A stretch of DNA of 7,674 bases from an uncultured Sphingosinicella sp. Lineage in GTDB: Bacteria; Pseudomonadota; Alphaproteobacteria; Sphingomonadales; Sphingomonadaceae. The translations under genes were made by a program, and so were the position numbers. The notes under the pieces were generated by a model, which ran no database searches, was not told where the DNA came from, and saw nothing but the letters and a program-made list of their open reading frames with translations. The stretch is from positions 1 through 7,674 of the forward strand of contig CAMPIH010000110.1 of assembly GCA_946886275.1 (NCBI GenBank), in the 5' to 3' direction. Below are positions 1-6,260 of this stretch, in pieces. Position 1 is the first letter of the stretch, and each line of letters opens with the position of its first letter.

Positions 1-602
1 CGGGCGAGATGGGCGCGGACATCGTCGTCGGCGAAGGCCAGTCGATCGGCGTCGGGCTTCAGTTCGGCGGCCCCTATGTCGGCCTGTTCGCCTGCTCCGA
101 CAAGCTCGTCCGCCAGATGCCGGGACGGCTCTGCGGCGAGACCGTCGATGCCGAAGGCAAGCGAGGCTTCGTCCTGACCCTCTCGACTCGCGAGCAGCAT
201 ATCCGCCGCGAGAAGGCGACGTCGAACATCTGCACCAGCTCGGTGCTGTGCGCGCTCGCTTGGACCGCGCATATGAGCCTGCTCGGCGAGAAGGGCCTGA
301 GGCAATTGGCCGAGATCAATCATCGAAAGGCTGTCGACGCCGCGGAGCGTCTCGCGAATCTGCCCGGCGTCTCCCTCGTCAACGAGAGCTTCTTCAACGA
401 ATTCACGCTTCTCCTGCCGAAGGAAGCGCGGCCGGTTGTCCGGGCGATGGCGGACCGGGGCGTTCTCGGCGGAGTCTCGCTCGGGCGGCTCTATCCGGGC
501 GAGGCGGAGCTGGAAAAGGGTCTGGTCGTCGCCGTGACCGAGACCGTCACCGACGAGGATGTGGATGCCCTGGGCGCCGCCCTGAAGGAGGCGCTGGCAT
601 GA
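1..602 (+). CDS. gcvPA: Glycine dehydrogenase (aminomethyl-transferring) subunit 1, 3' part
   Basis: This is the C-terminal ~199 residues of the alpha subunit of the split P-protein of the glycine cleavage system; the start lies before the window and the first full codon is at base 3. With GcvPB it decarboxylates glycine and passes the aminomethyl group to the lipoyl arm of the H-protein in the cytoplasm. Recognisable family segments are [13 protein letters not shown] near the left edge, [20 protein letters not shown] at about 119-178, and [16 protein letters not shown] just after it; the tail ends with the usual [11 protein letters not shown] region. The subunit carries the fold-type-I aminotransferase fold but not the PLP lysine, which is in GcvPB. 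The TGA stop overlaps the gcvPB start by four bases (ATGA), so the two subunits are translationally coupled, as expected for a heteromeric enzyme. Identification is firm; only the missing 5' part is unknown. Confidence 0.96.
   Translation, partial: GEMGADIVVGEGQSIGVGLQFGGPYVGLFACSDKLVRQMPGRLCGETVDAEGKRGFVLTLSTREQHIRREKATSNICTSSVLCALAWTAHMSLLGEKGLRQLAEINHRKAVDAAERLANLPGVSLVNESFFNEFTLLLPKEARPVVRAMADRGVLGGVSLGRLYPGEAELEKGLVVAVTETVTDEDVDALGAALKEALA
585..591 (+). promoter_or_regulatory. Ribosome binding site of gcvPB
   Basis: AAGGAGG lies seven bases before the ATG at 599, inside the last codons of gcvPA. It fixes the gcvPB start against the much longer open frame that reaches back to 248. Confidence 0.8.
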
Positions 603-2179
603 GCATGAACCGTGAAGGACGGCCGACCCGGCCCGAAGCCGCCCAGGGCCAGGTCGATACCTGGACCGGAAACCGCGCCTTGATGCTCGAGGAGCCGTTG
701 CTGTTCGAGATCGGCGACACCGAGACGACCGGTGTCGACTTCGATTCTCCCCAGCGAGCCGGGGGATCGGAATCGGGCAAGGATCGCCTCGGCGGCCTTC
801 GGCGCAACCGCCCGATCGGCCTCGCCGGCCTCTCCGAGCCGGAAATGGTCCGCCATTATACAAGGCTGTCGCGCCAGAATTACGCGATCGACCTCGGCCT
901 CTTCCCGCTCGGATCGTGCACGATGAAGCACAATCCGAGGCTCAACGAGAAGGTGGCTCGCCTTCCGGGCTTTGCCGACATCCATCCGCTCCAGCCGGTC
1001 GATACCGTCCAGGGCGCTCTCAAGCTCATCGCCGATCTCGGCGAGTGGCTGATCCGGCTGACCGGGATGCATTCGGTCGCGATGAGCCCGAAGGCCGGCG
1101 CCCATGGCGAGCTTTGCGGCCTGCTCGCGATCCGTTCCGCTCTCGAAGCCCGAGGCGACGCCCGCGAGGTGATCCTCGTTCCGGAAAGCGCCCACGGCAC
1201 CAATCCTGCCACTGCCGCCTTCGCCGGCTATCGGGTCGAGAATATTCCCGCCACGGCCGCGGGCAGGGTCGATCTCGATGCGCTCAAGGCGAGGCTCGGG
1301 CCCGACGTCGCCGGAGTGATGATCACCAATCCCAATACGTGCGGCCTGTTCGAGCCGGAGATGCTCCTCATTTCCCGCGCCGTCCACGAAGCTGGCGGGC
1401 TGGTCTATTGCGACGGCGCCAATTTCAATGCCATCGTCGGCCGGGTTCGGCCCGGCGATCTCGGCATCGACGCGATGCACATCAATCTCCACAAGACCTT
1501 CTCGACGCCGCATGGCGGCGGCGGCCCCGGCTCCGGCCCGGTCGTCTTCTCGGAGGCTCTGAGCCCGTTCGCGCCCTTGCCGTTCGTCGAGAAGCAGGGC
1601 GACCATTACAATCTCGTCGAGGAGGAGACCGCAAGCGAGCATCATGGCCGAAGCTTCGGCCGGATGACTGCCTTCCACGGCCAGATGGGGATGTTCACCC
1701 GCGCGTTGAGCTATATCCTCAGCCACGGCGCCGACGGCCTCAGGCAGGTCGCGGAGGACGCCGTCCTCAACGCCAATTACGTTTTACGGAGCCTGGACGA
1801 TCTGCTCGACGCCCCGTTCGGCGCCAGCGGCCCGTGCATGCACGAGGCCCTGTTCAGCGATCGCGGCTTTGCCGGCGGCCTGACCACGCTCGATCTCGCC
1901 AAGGCGCTGATCGACGAGGGCTATCATCCGATGACGATGTATTTCCCGCTCGTCGTCCACGGCGCGATGCTGGTCGAGCCGACCGAGACCGAAAGCAAGG
2001 CCGCTCTCGACCAGTTCATCGGGGCCTTCCGAAGCGTCGCCGAGCGCGCCAGGGCCGGCGACCAGAGCCTCAAGGCGGCGCCGGTCCACGCGCCCCGGCG
2101 GCGACTCGACGAGACGCTCGCGGCACGCAAGCCGGTGCTGGTCTACAGGGAGCCGGATCAGGCGCAGGCGGCGGAATAG
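599..2179 (+). CDS. gcvPB: Glycine dehydrogenase (aminomethyl-transferring) subunit 2
   Basis: This complete 526-residue protein is the PLP-bearing beta subunit of the two-subunit glycine decarboxylase (P-protein). The start is the ATG at 599, supported by a near-perfect AAGGAGG at 585-591 seven bases upstream and by the 4-base overlap with gcvPA; a second ATG at 605 is less likely. The frame stays open well upstream, but that part shadows gcvPA. Family motifs seen are [13 protein letters not shown] near the N-terminus, [13 protein letters not shown] at residues 105-117, SPKAGAHGE from about 163, [11 protein letters not shown] at about 196-206, and [17 protein letters not shown] with the Schiff-base lysine at K299. 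The C-terminal YHPMTMYFP...LVEPTETES segment is also typical. Length matches the GcvPB family, with no frameshift or missing catalytic residue. Genes for GcvT and GcvH would be expected upstream but are outside the window. Confidence 0.97.
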   Translation: MSMNREGRPTRPEAAQGQVDTWTGNRALMLEEPLLFEIGDTETTGVDFDSPQRAGGSESGKDRLGGLRRNRPIGLAGLSEPEMVRHYTRLSRQNYAIDLGLFPLGSCTMKHNPRLNEKVARLPGFADIHPLQPVDTVQGALKLIADLGEWLIRLTGMHSVAMSPKAGAHGELCGLLAIRSALEARGDAREVILVPESAHGTNPATAAFAGYRVENIPATAAGRVDLDALKARLGPDVAGVMITNPNTCGLFEPEMLLISRAVHEAGGLVYCDGANFNAIVGRVRPGDLGIDAMHINLHKTFSTPHGGGGPGSGPVVFSEALSPFAPLPFVEKQGDHYNLVEEETASEHHGRSFGRMTAFHGQMGMFTRALSYILSHGADGLRQVAEDAVLNANYVLRSLDDLLDAPFGASGPCMHEALFSDRGFAGGLTTLDLAKALIDEGYHPMTMYFPLVVHGAMLVEPTETESKAALDQFIGAFRSVAERARAGDQSLKAAPVHAPRRRLDETLAARKPVLVYREPDQAQAAE

Positions 2180-2193
2180 CCGCCGCCCGCGCC
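2161..2193. terminator. GC hairpin at the gcvPB / DUF2167 convergent junction
   Basis: An imperfect inverted repeat spans the gcvPB stop codon. GGCGGC (2167-2172) pairs with GCCGCC (2179-2184) around a 6-base loop, and the outer GGCGC (2161-2165) can pair with GCGCC (2189-2193) across an internal loop. It lies between two convergent genes whose stops are 18 bases apart, so it could slow transcription from both sides. There is no T-tract on either strand and GC-rich coding DNA forms such stems by chance, so the terminator call is weak. Confidence 0.3.
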
Positions 2194-2197
2194 GATC

Positions 2198-3244
2198 CTA
2201 TCTCGCGCCCTCTGGAGCTTCCTGGCCGGGCAGCGGTCCCTGGCCGTCCGCGGCCGAGGAATCGAATCCCGGGCCGGGCGGCGTGCCTTCAGCCGCTTCG
2301 TCGAAGGTCGATACCTCCTGATAGACCGCGTCCTGCTGCTTGCCGCGGAACAGGCGGCGGACGAAGCCTCCAAATAGCGCCAGGCCGGCGATGATCAGGA
2401 TGATGAACTTCTTGCCGAACGCGAGCAGCAAGGCGAGCAGCCCTACCTTCTTCGCGACGGTCGCTCCGACTCCCGCAGCGACCAGACCGGCAACGCCATA
2501 TTCGGCGACCCGATCGCCCTGCCTGAAATCGGCGTAGCGGGCGCCCGCGGTGAACTCGGCGGCGGTGGCGAAGCGCTGGGCCGCGTCCCTGGTCTCGTCG
2601 AGCTTCGACATCACCGTCACCATGTTGAGGCTCAGGACGCCTTCGCGGCCGAGCAGCCGGATGTCGTAGTTCAGCGTGTTGTCGGCTTCGCCCTGGAACT
2701 GGATGTTCTGAGCCCAGACGACGCTGTGGGTTCGGCTGTCATAGACCGGTGACTGGGCCCAGCCGACCAGATGCTGGGCCGGATAACCCTGACGGGTCCG
2801 CTCCGCGTTGAGCTCCGCTTCGCCGGACTGCAATTGGGTCAGGAGCTCGGCATAATCGACCGATCCCGCGTCTTCGTCACTGACATAGCCGGTCGGATCG
2901 TAGGTGATGACGGCGCCCCACGTATCGTCGGTGAAGCTTCGGCCGGCGGGGAATACCATCCCCAGGACCTGGTTCGACACCTCGGGAGGATTGCCCCAGC
3001 CCTCGGTAAGGACAAGCCGGGCCTCGTCCGCCGGAAGGAAGTAATAATCCTCGCCCAGGCGAAGCATGGCATTGGCGCCCGGAATCGGGACGTCGCCGGT
3101 CACGGGATGAAGCCGTTCGGCGATCTGCTTCATCGCCGCCTCATAAGCCTTGGCGTCGGCCTCCGACGGCGCGGGCTGAGCGCTCACCGCCGGCAGGATC
3201 AACAAGGCCGCGAATGCGGCCAGCAGGAAGCGCAAGCCTTTCAT
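2198..3244 (-). CDS. DUF2167 membrane-anchored protein
   Basis: This 348-residue exported membrane protein matches the DUF2167 family as I know it; its molecular function is not established. The ATG at 3244 follows AAGGGGG (3253-3259) by eight bases. Residues 1-22 form a signal peptide (KGLR, hydrophobic core, VSA before QP). The large soluble part (about 23-245) carries family-like segments such as GDVPIPGANAMLRLGEDYYFL, LTEGWGNPP and GMVFPAGRSFTDDTWGAVITY. A hydrophobic region follows at 250-295, broken by KK at 265-266 and 278-279, then RRLFR and a Pro/Gly/acid-rich tail to 348 that looks disordered. The soluble domain should be periplasmic and the short basic tail cytoplasmic. The open frame continues upstream of 3244, but that extension has no ribosome site and lacks the signal peptide at its front. 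A 140-base gap separates it from the upstream methyltransferase, so it probably has its own promoter. Family call is good; role unknown. Confidence 0.88.
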   Translation of the reverse strand: MKGLRFLLAAFAALLILPAVSAQPAPSEADAKAYEAAMKQIAERLHPVTGDVPIPGANAMLRLGEDYYFLPADEARLVLTEGWGNPPEVSNQVLGMVFPAGRSFTDDTWGAVITYDPTGYVSDEDAGSVDYAELLTQLQSGEAELNAERTRQGYPAQHLVGWAQSPVYDSRTHSVVWAQNIQFQGEADNTLNYDIRLLGREGVLSLNMVTVMSKLDETRDAAQRFATAAEFTAGARYADFRQGDRVAEYGVAGLVAAGVGATVAKKVGLLALLLAFGKKFIILIIAGLALFGGFVRRLFRGKQQDAVYQEVSTFDEAAEGTPPGPGFDSSAADGQGPLPGQEAPEGAR

Positions 3245-3282
3245 GTGATTTTCCCCCTTATTCCCTTTGCCAGAGTGGCATA

Positions 3283-3299
3283 GGCCTTGCGGCAAGACC
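3283..3299. promoter_or_regulatory. Dyad-symmetric site upstream of the DUF2167 gene
   Basis: A 17-base near-perfect palindrome reads GGcCTTGC-g-GCAAGaCC, with seven of eight pairs matching around a single central base. The one-base centre excludes an RNA hairpin and suits a DNA site bound by a dimeric regulator. It lies 39-55 bases before the DUF2167 ATG at 3244, where a promoter would be expected. I cannot assign it to a regulator, and no clear -35/-10 pair is visible. Confidence 0.35.
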
Positions 3300-3384
3300 A
3301 CATAAAAGCTGTGCTTCGGCGGGACGGCATCGCCTCGTCTTGGTGGGGGTGGCCCGGCTCGGCCGGCGCGGCGGCTGGACCGGC

Positions 3385-3858
3385 TCAGATCCAGCGCCGG
3401 ACCCGCTGCCTGTAGCGCCGATATTCGTCTCCGAACTTGGTCTCGAGATAGCGCTCCTCGCGCGCGATGACGTAGGTCCGGATGATGATCAGAACGAAGG
3501 GGAGCAGCAGAAAGGCGGCGAAGCTCTCGAACAGGATTGCAAGCCCGCAATAGACCAGGGTCATTCCGAGATACATCGGGTTGCGAGTCCAGCGGAACAC
3601 GCCTTCGGCGACGATCATGGTCGAAGCGCGCCACGGTTCGACGTTGGTGCCGCGGCGGCGGAAGACGGACATCGCGGCAAGGCCGATCCCGAACCCGACG
3701 ACCAGCAGGGCTCCGGCGGCGACGATCTTCGTCGTCTCGTCCATGTCGAAGGACGGAAAATCGAGCAGCCAGCCGATGAGGAGGCCCGCCGCCAGCCCGC
3801 CGAGAAAGATGAACGGCGGCGGGAATTTCACCTTGGCACTGTCTTCATCGATCTGCAT
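3385..3858 (-). CDS. Isoprenylcysteine carboxyl methyltransferase / PEMT-like membrane methyltransferase
   Basis: This 157-residue integral-membrane protein belongs to the ICMT/phospholipid methyltransferase superfamily. Such enzymes transfer a methyl group from SAM to lipid-embedded substrates; the substrate in bacteria is usually unknown, as prenylated CaaX proteins are absent. Four hydrophobic segments are visible (about 15-33, 44-63, 95-110 and 112-131). The signature GVFRWTRNPMYLGM (86-99) and the C-terminal EERYLETKFGDEYRRYRQRVRR (134-155) form the conserved SAM-binding part of the family. The N-terminal KFPPPFIFLG is also typical of small bacterial members. The ATG at 3858 has only a weak GGGA eight bases upstream. 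It points away from the DUF938 gene and toward DUF2167, 140 bases downstream, so co-transcription is possible but not evident. The family is confident; the substrate is not. Confidence 0.88.
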   Translation of the reverse strand: MQIDEDSAKVKFPPPFIFLGGLAAGLLIGWLLDFPSFDMDETTKIVAAGALLVVGFGIGLAAMSVFRRRGTNVEPWRASTMIVAEGVFRWTRNPMYLGMTLVYCGLAILFESFAAFLLLPFVLIIIRTYVIAREERYLETKFGDEYRRYRQRVRRWI

Positions 3859-3875
3859 GCTCGTCGTCCCGCTGC

Positions 3876-3903
3876 CGCATCGGGATTAATGCGTCCCGAA
3901 GCG
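3876..3903. promoter_or_regulatory. Inverted repeat between the divergent ICMT-like and DUF938 genes
   Basis: CGCATCGGGA (3876-3885) is inverted as TCCCGAAGCG (3894-3903), with nine of ten pairs matching around the AT-rich centre TTAATGCG. It sits 17 bases from the ICMT-like start and fills much of the 69-base divergent gap, where a shared operator would lie. In RNA it would also form a stable stem-loop in the DUF938 leader. The possible upstream ATG at 3889 falls inside its loop. Bound factor unknown. Confidence 0.4.
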
Positions 3904-3917
3904 CGGTTCGGCAAGAC

Positions 3918-3922
3918 GGAGG
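3918..3922 (+). promoter_or_regulatory. Ribosome binding site deciding a GTG start for the DUF938 gene
   Basis: GGAGG lies five bases before the GTG at 3928. The only ATG further upstream in frame near here, at 3889, has no comparable Shine-Dalgarno sequence. This favours the GTG start. Confidence 0.6.
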
Positions 3923-3927
3923 AGCGA

Positions 3928-4521
3928 GTGAAGCAGAGTGCGCCTGCGACCGAGCGCAATCGTGAGCCGATCGTCGAGGTCCTTCGCCAGCTTCTTCCCG
4001 ATCGCGGCCTGGCGCTCGAGATTGCCAGCGGCACCGGCGAACATATCATGCATTTCGCCGGCCTCTTCCCGAAGCTCCTGTGGCAGCCGAGCGATGCCGA
4101 ACCCGCCGCTCTGCGCTCGATCCAGGCCTGGCGGGACGAAGCGGGCCTGTTCAACCTGCTCCCGCCAGTCTCTCTCGATGTTCGCGCCGCCCAGTGGCCG
4201 GTGACCGAGGCCGATGCGATATTGTGCATCAACATGGTCCATATCAGCCCCTGGTCGGCGACGACGGGGCTGATGCGCGGTGCCGCCCTCCTGCTTCCGC
4301 CGGGTGCGCCGCTCTACCTTTACGGACCCTATCTCCAGGACGATGTCGAAACCGCGCCGAGCAATCTCGCCTTCGATTCGGACCTCAGGGCCCGAAATCC
4401 GGAATGGGGGCTTCGCCGCCTCGAGGCGGTCGTCGCCGAGGCGGAAGGTCAGGGCTTCGGGCTCGACCGGGTGGTGCCGATGCCCGCCAACAACCTCTCA
4501 GTCATCTTCCGAAAGGCCTGA
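3928..4521 (+). CDS. DUF938 family SAM-dependent methyltransferase
   Basis: This is a 197-residue soluble protein of the DUF938 family, a class I SAM-dependent methyltransferase-like group whose substrate is not known to me. I start it at GTG 3928, giving (M)KQSAPATERNREPI, because GGAGG precedes it; an ATG at 3889 would add 13 residues (MRPEARFGKTEER) but lacks a good ribosome site. SAM-binding motif I is LEIASGTGEH at residues 30-39, followed by WQPSD at 52-56 where motif II ends, then CINMVHISPW at 100-109, LYLYGPY at 129-135 and the family's C-terminal MPANNLSVIFRKA. Length and motif order are those of a complete DUF938 protein. It stands alone on the plus strand, divergent from the ICMT-like gene and convergent with the 70-residue gene, its stop nine bases from that gene's stop. 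Family assignment is strong; reaction unknown. Confidence 0.9.
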   Translation: MKQSAPATERNREPIVEVLRQLLPDRGLALEIASGTGEHIMHFAGLFPKLLWQPSDAEPAALRSIQAWRDEAGLFNLLPPVSLDVRAAQWPVTEADAILCINMVHISPWSATTGLMRGAALLLPPGAPLYLYGPYLQDDVETAPSNLAFDSDLRARNPEWGLRRLEAVVAEAEGQGFGLDRVVPMPANNLSVIFRKA

Positions 4522-4530
4522 CCGCTTGTC

Positions 4531-4743
4531 CTAGCGCTCGTTGAAGCGCGGCAGATCGGCGCCTTCCGGCTTGTCGCGGGCACGGACCCGGGTGACGCCC
4601 TCATTCTCGCCGGTCTCATGCTCCTCTTCGGCCCGAGCGGCGACCTTGCGCTGCAAATTGCCGCCGGAGACGCCGCCGTGGCTGGGCGCGCCTTCCATGC
4701 TGTCGATCAGCTCGCTGTCGTCGGGGCGATCGCGATTGGCCAT
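4531..4743 (-). CDS. Small acidic hypothetical protein (70 aa)
   Basis: I do not assign a function to this 70-residue protein. It is hydrophilic, has no cysteine, no signal peptide and no membrane segment, and looks largely disordered. It contains SGGNLQRKVAARAEEEHE in the middle (26-43), an N-terminal acidic DRPDDSELIDS, and a charged end TRVRARDKPEGADLPRFNER. Short proteins with a GGNLQR-AxRxEEE core are, to my recollection, common in sphingomonads. I place the start at ATG 4743 because AAGGAG ends seven bases upstream; the in-frame ATG at 4749 overlaps the PAP2 stop (ATGA) but leaves only one base after the GGAG. It follows the PAP2 gene by two bases and should be co-translated with it. 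A cytoplasmic accessory or stress-related role is possible but unsupported. Confidence 0.75.
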   Translation of the reverse strand: MANRDRPDDSELIDSMEGAPSHGGVSGGNLQRKVAARAEEEHETGENEGVTRVRARDKPEGADLPRFNER

Positions 4744-4745
4744 GG

Positions 4746-5378
4746 TCATTCTCCTTCTCTCTTGGGGAGAGAATGAGCGGGGCCGAGCAGCGTTCCGTCG
4801 TCGACGCTGTGACCGGACAGCCGGAGCAGTAGCATCGTCCAGAAGAGGCCGAACGCCCAGCCGCCGATCACGTCGCTCGGCCAGTGGACCCCGAGCACCA
4901 CCCGGCTGAGTCCGACCGCGAGCGACAGCCAGACCGCGCCCCAGATCGCGAAGGTACGGGCTCGGGCGCTCCTCGGAAGAAGCAAGGCGAGGCACAGCCA
5001 GACCAGGGTCGCATTGGCGGCATGGCCGCTCGGGAAGGAGAGCGACTGGACCTGGACGAGATGGACCTGGTCTTCCGGCCTCACCCGCCCGGTCCAGATC
5101 TTCTGCCAGTCGATCAGCGCCCGCCCGCTCAGGGTGATCCCGAGCAGAAGGAGAGTGGTGCGCCATTCGCGCCGAAACAGCAGCCAGCCGGCGCCGAGCG
5201 CGGTTACGGCGAGGAGGACGCGATAGCCGCCAAGCTCGGTCAGCCATCGCGCGCCGATGGCGACGTCCTCGCGGTCGCCGGCATAAGCGAGCAGCAGCAG
5301 CGCCCGATCAAGCTCCATGCCGCCGAACAGCAGCATCACGCCCCAGGCGGTGGCGAGGCCGAGCAGGGCGATCGGCAT
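4746..5378 (-). CDS. PAP2 family phosphatase (membrane)
   Basis: This 210-residue polytopic membrane protein is a PAP2/lipid phosphate phosphatase, a family that removes phosphate from phosphatidate, undecaprenyl diphosphate or related lipid phosphates at the outer face of the inner membrane. All three catalytic motifs are intact: K-x6-RP at K93...R100-P101, PSGH at 116-119, and SR-x5-H-x3-D at S158-R159...H165...D169. Hydrophobic helices surround them (about 3-20, 53-68, 74-84, 121-135, 145-157, 170-187). The ATG at 5378 overlaps the upstream methyltransferase stop by one base (TGATG) and has no clear Shine-Dalgarno sequence, so translation probably depends on termination-reinitiation. No in-frame start codon is visible just upstream. 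The soluble tail ends two bases before the 70-residue gene. The substrate cannot be told from sequence; undecaprenyl-diphosphate or phosphatidylglycerophosphate phosphatase are possible. Confidence 0.92.
   Translation of the reverse strand: MPIALLGLATAWGVMLLFGGMELDRALLLLAYAGDREDVAIGARWLTELGGYRVLLAVTALGAGWLLFRREWRTTLLLLGITLSGRALIDWQKIWTGRVRPEDQVHLVQVQSLSFPSGHAANATLVWLCLALLLPRSARARTFAIWGAVWLSLAVGLSRVVLGVHWPSDVIGGWAFGLFWTMLLLRLSGHSVDDGTLLGPAHSLPKREGE
4751..4756 (-). promoter_or_regulatory. Ribosome binding site of the 70-residue gene
   Basis: On the minus strand AAGGAG occupies 4756 to 4751, within the last codons of the PAP2 gene. It is seven bases from the ATG at 4743 but only one base from the ATG at 4749, which decides for the shorter protein. 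Confidence 0.6.
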
Positions 5379-6241
5379 CAGGTGATGCGCGACGCGCGCC
5401 AGCCGGCCGAGGCCCGGTGAGGGACGATCTCGTCCCCGTCCAGCCGTCCCTCATAGGCTCGCCGTCCGCCGCCGAGATCGGCGACGAAGCGGATCCGCGA
5501 GCCGTTAATCTGCCCCTGCTCGATCCGGGCGGAGCGGCCGCCGACATTGATCGTGCCGCCAAACTCCTGGAAGGTCTGGCGAATGTCGAGCTGCGCCTGG
5601 CGATCGCCGTCGGACAGGCGCCAGCGGCCGGCGATCCGGGCCGGCACGATCCACATGTGGATGGTGGCGGTGCCGATCCGCTGGCGCCGGTCCGGCCGCC
5701 ATTCGCCCATGTCGTACATGTTGCTGACGACCCGAGTCCCGGCCCGCATCTCGGCGAGGATCCGGGGGCGGAGCTGAAGGTTGATCTCGGGCAGGAGATA
5801 GAGGGTGAGGACGTCGGCCTCGCCGATCTCCGTCTCGAACAGATCCTCGCGGCGGAAGGTGACCCGATGGCCGACTCCGGCGGCACGGGCGTTGGCGGTG
5901 GATTCGCGGATCCGGGCCGGATCGATATCGACTCCCAGGCCGCGAGCGCCATGGCTTCGGGCGGCGGCGATCAGGATCCGGCCGTCACCCGAACCGAGAT
6001 CGACGACGTAATCGCCGGGTCCGACATCCGCCATCGCCAGCATCGCGTCGACGACCTCGTAGCTGGTGGCGACATAGGGGGCGTCGAGCTTTGGCCGTCC
6101 GGCGACGAAATTGGCCGGATCGAAATCCTTGGGCGGCGCCGGCGGCGGCTCGGGCTCGCGGAAGACATAGGCGACGATCAGGACAAGGCCCATCAGGAAG
6201 GCGCCCGCGATCAGTGCACGCCAAAAGGATCGTGAAGCCAT
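5378..6241 (-). CDS. Membrane-anchored SAM-dependent methyltransferase with C-terminal beta-rich domain
   Basis: This 287-residue protein combines an N-terminal membrane anchor, a class I methyltransferase domain and an extra C-terminal domain. The anchor is MASRSFWR followed by a hydrophobic stretch at about 9-27, then a Pro/acid-rich linker (REPEPPPAPPKDFDP). The methyltransferase domain spans about 55-200: APYVATSYEVVDAML, motif I VVDLGSGDGRI (79-89), GLGVDIDP with the motif II acid at D105, REDLFET, then LYLLPEINLQLRPRI (148-162). Residues about 203-287 resemble a small beta domain (GRWRLSDGD, FGGTINVGGRSARI, GSRIRF, YEGRLDGDEI). The start at ATG 6241 is fixed by GGAGG (6249-6253) seven bases upstream; the longer open frame upstream crosses the divergent promoter region and is rejected. 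It heads the operon with PAP2 and the 70-residue gene. Charge distribution predicts an N-in, C-out topology. Substrate unknown. Confidence 0.88.
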   Translation of the reverse strand: MASRSFWRALIAGAFLMGLVLIVAYVFREPEPPPAPPKDFDPANFVAGRPKLDAPYVATSYEVVDAMLAMADVGPGDYVVDLGSGDGRILIAAARSHGARGLGVDIDPARIRESTANARAAGVGHRVTFRREDLFETEIGEADVLTLYLLPEINLQLRPRILAEMRAGTRVVSNMYDMGEWRPDRRQRIGTATIHMWIVPARIAGRWRLSDGDRQAQLDIRQTFQEFGGTINVGGRSARIEQGQINGSRIRFVADLGGGRRAYEGRLDGDEIVPHRASAGWRASRIT

Positions 6242-6248
6242 CCGATAA

Positions 6249-6253
6249 CCTCC
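6249..6253 (-). promoter_or_regulatory. Ribosome binding site of the anchored methyltransferase
   Basis: On the minus strand GGAGG is followed by seven bases and the ATG at 6241. It selects the start with the membrane anchor at the very N-terminus over upstream in-frame ATGs. Confidence 0.75.
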
Positions 6254-6260
6254 GCCGCTC

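Noticed and set aside
491..1726. 411-codon open frame on the minus strand inside gcvPB
   Set aside because: It is antisense to a well-conserved gene, its translation has no family motif and is a low-complexity mix of R, G, A, E and D, as expected from GC-rich codon shadows.
916..2394. 492-codon plus-strand open frame overlapping gcvPB
   Set aside because: The translation is extremely rich in arginine and proline, a typical +1 shadow of a GC-rich gene, and it crosses the stop of gcvPB into the antisense of the DUF2167 gene.
3345..3384. GC-rich repeats (CCGGCTC twice, GGCCGG) after the ICMT-like stop
   Set aside because: The repeats are short and mostly direct; no convincing stem or T-run follows, so neither a terminator nor a regulatory element is supported.
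3245..3634. N-terminal extension of the DUF2167 frame
   Set aside because: A perfect signal peptide begins at the ATG at 3244 with a ribosome site before it; the extension overlaps the ICMT-like gene in another frame and reads as low-complexity arginine-rich sequence.
3214..3927. Upstream part of the plus-strand frame leading into the DUF938 gene
   Set aside because: It is antisense to the ICMT-like gene, whose membrane helices and motifs are clear; the DUF938 homology begins only after 3928.
4534..4549. GCGCT-CGTTGA-AGCGC hairpin at the DUF938 / 70-residue junction
   Set aside because: The stem is only five pairs, lies within the last codons of the 70-residue gene and has no T-tract on either strand, so I do not call it a terminator.
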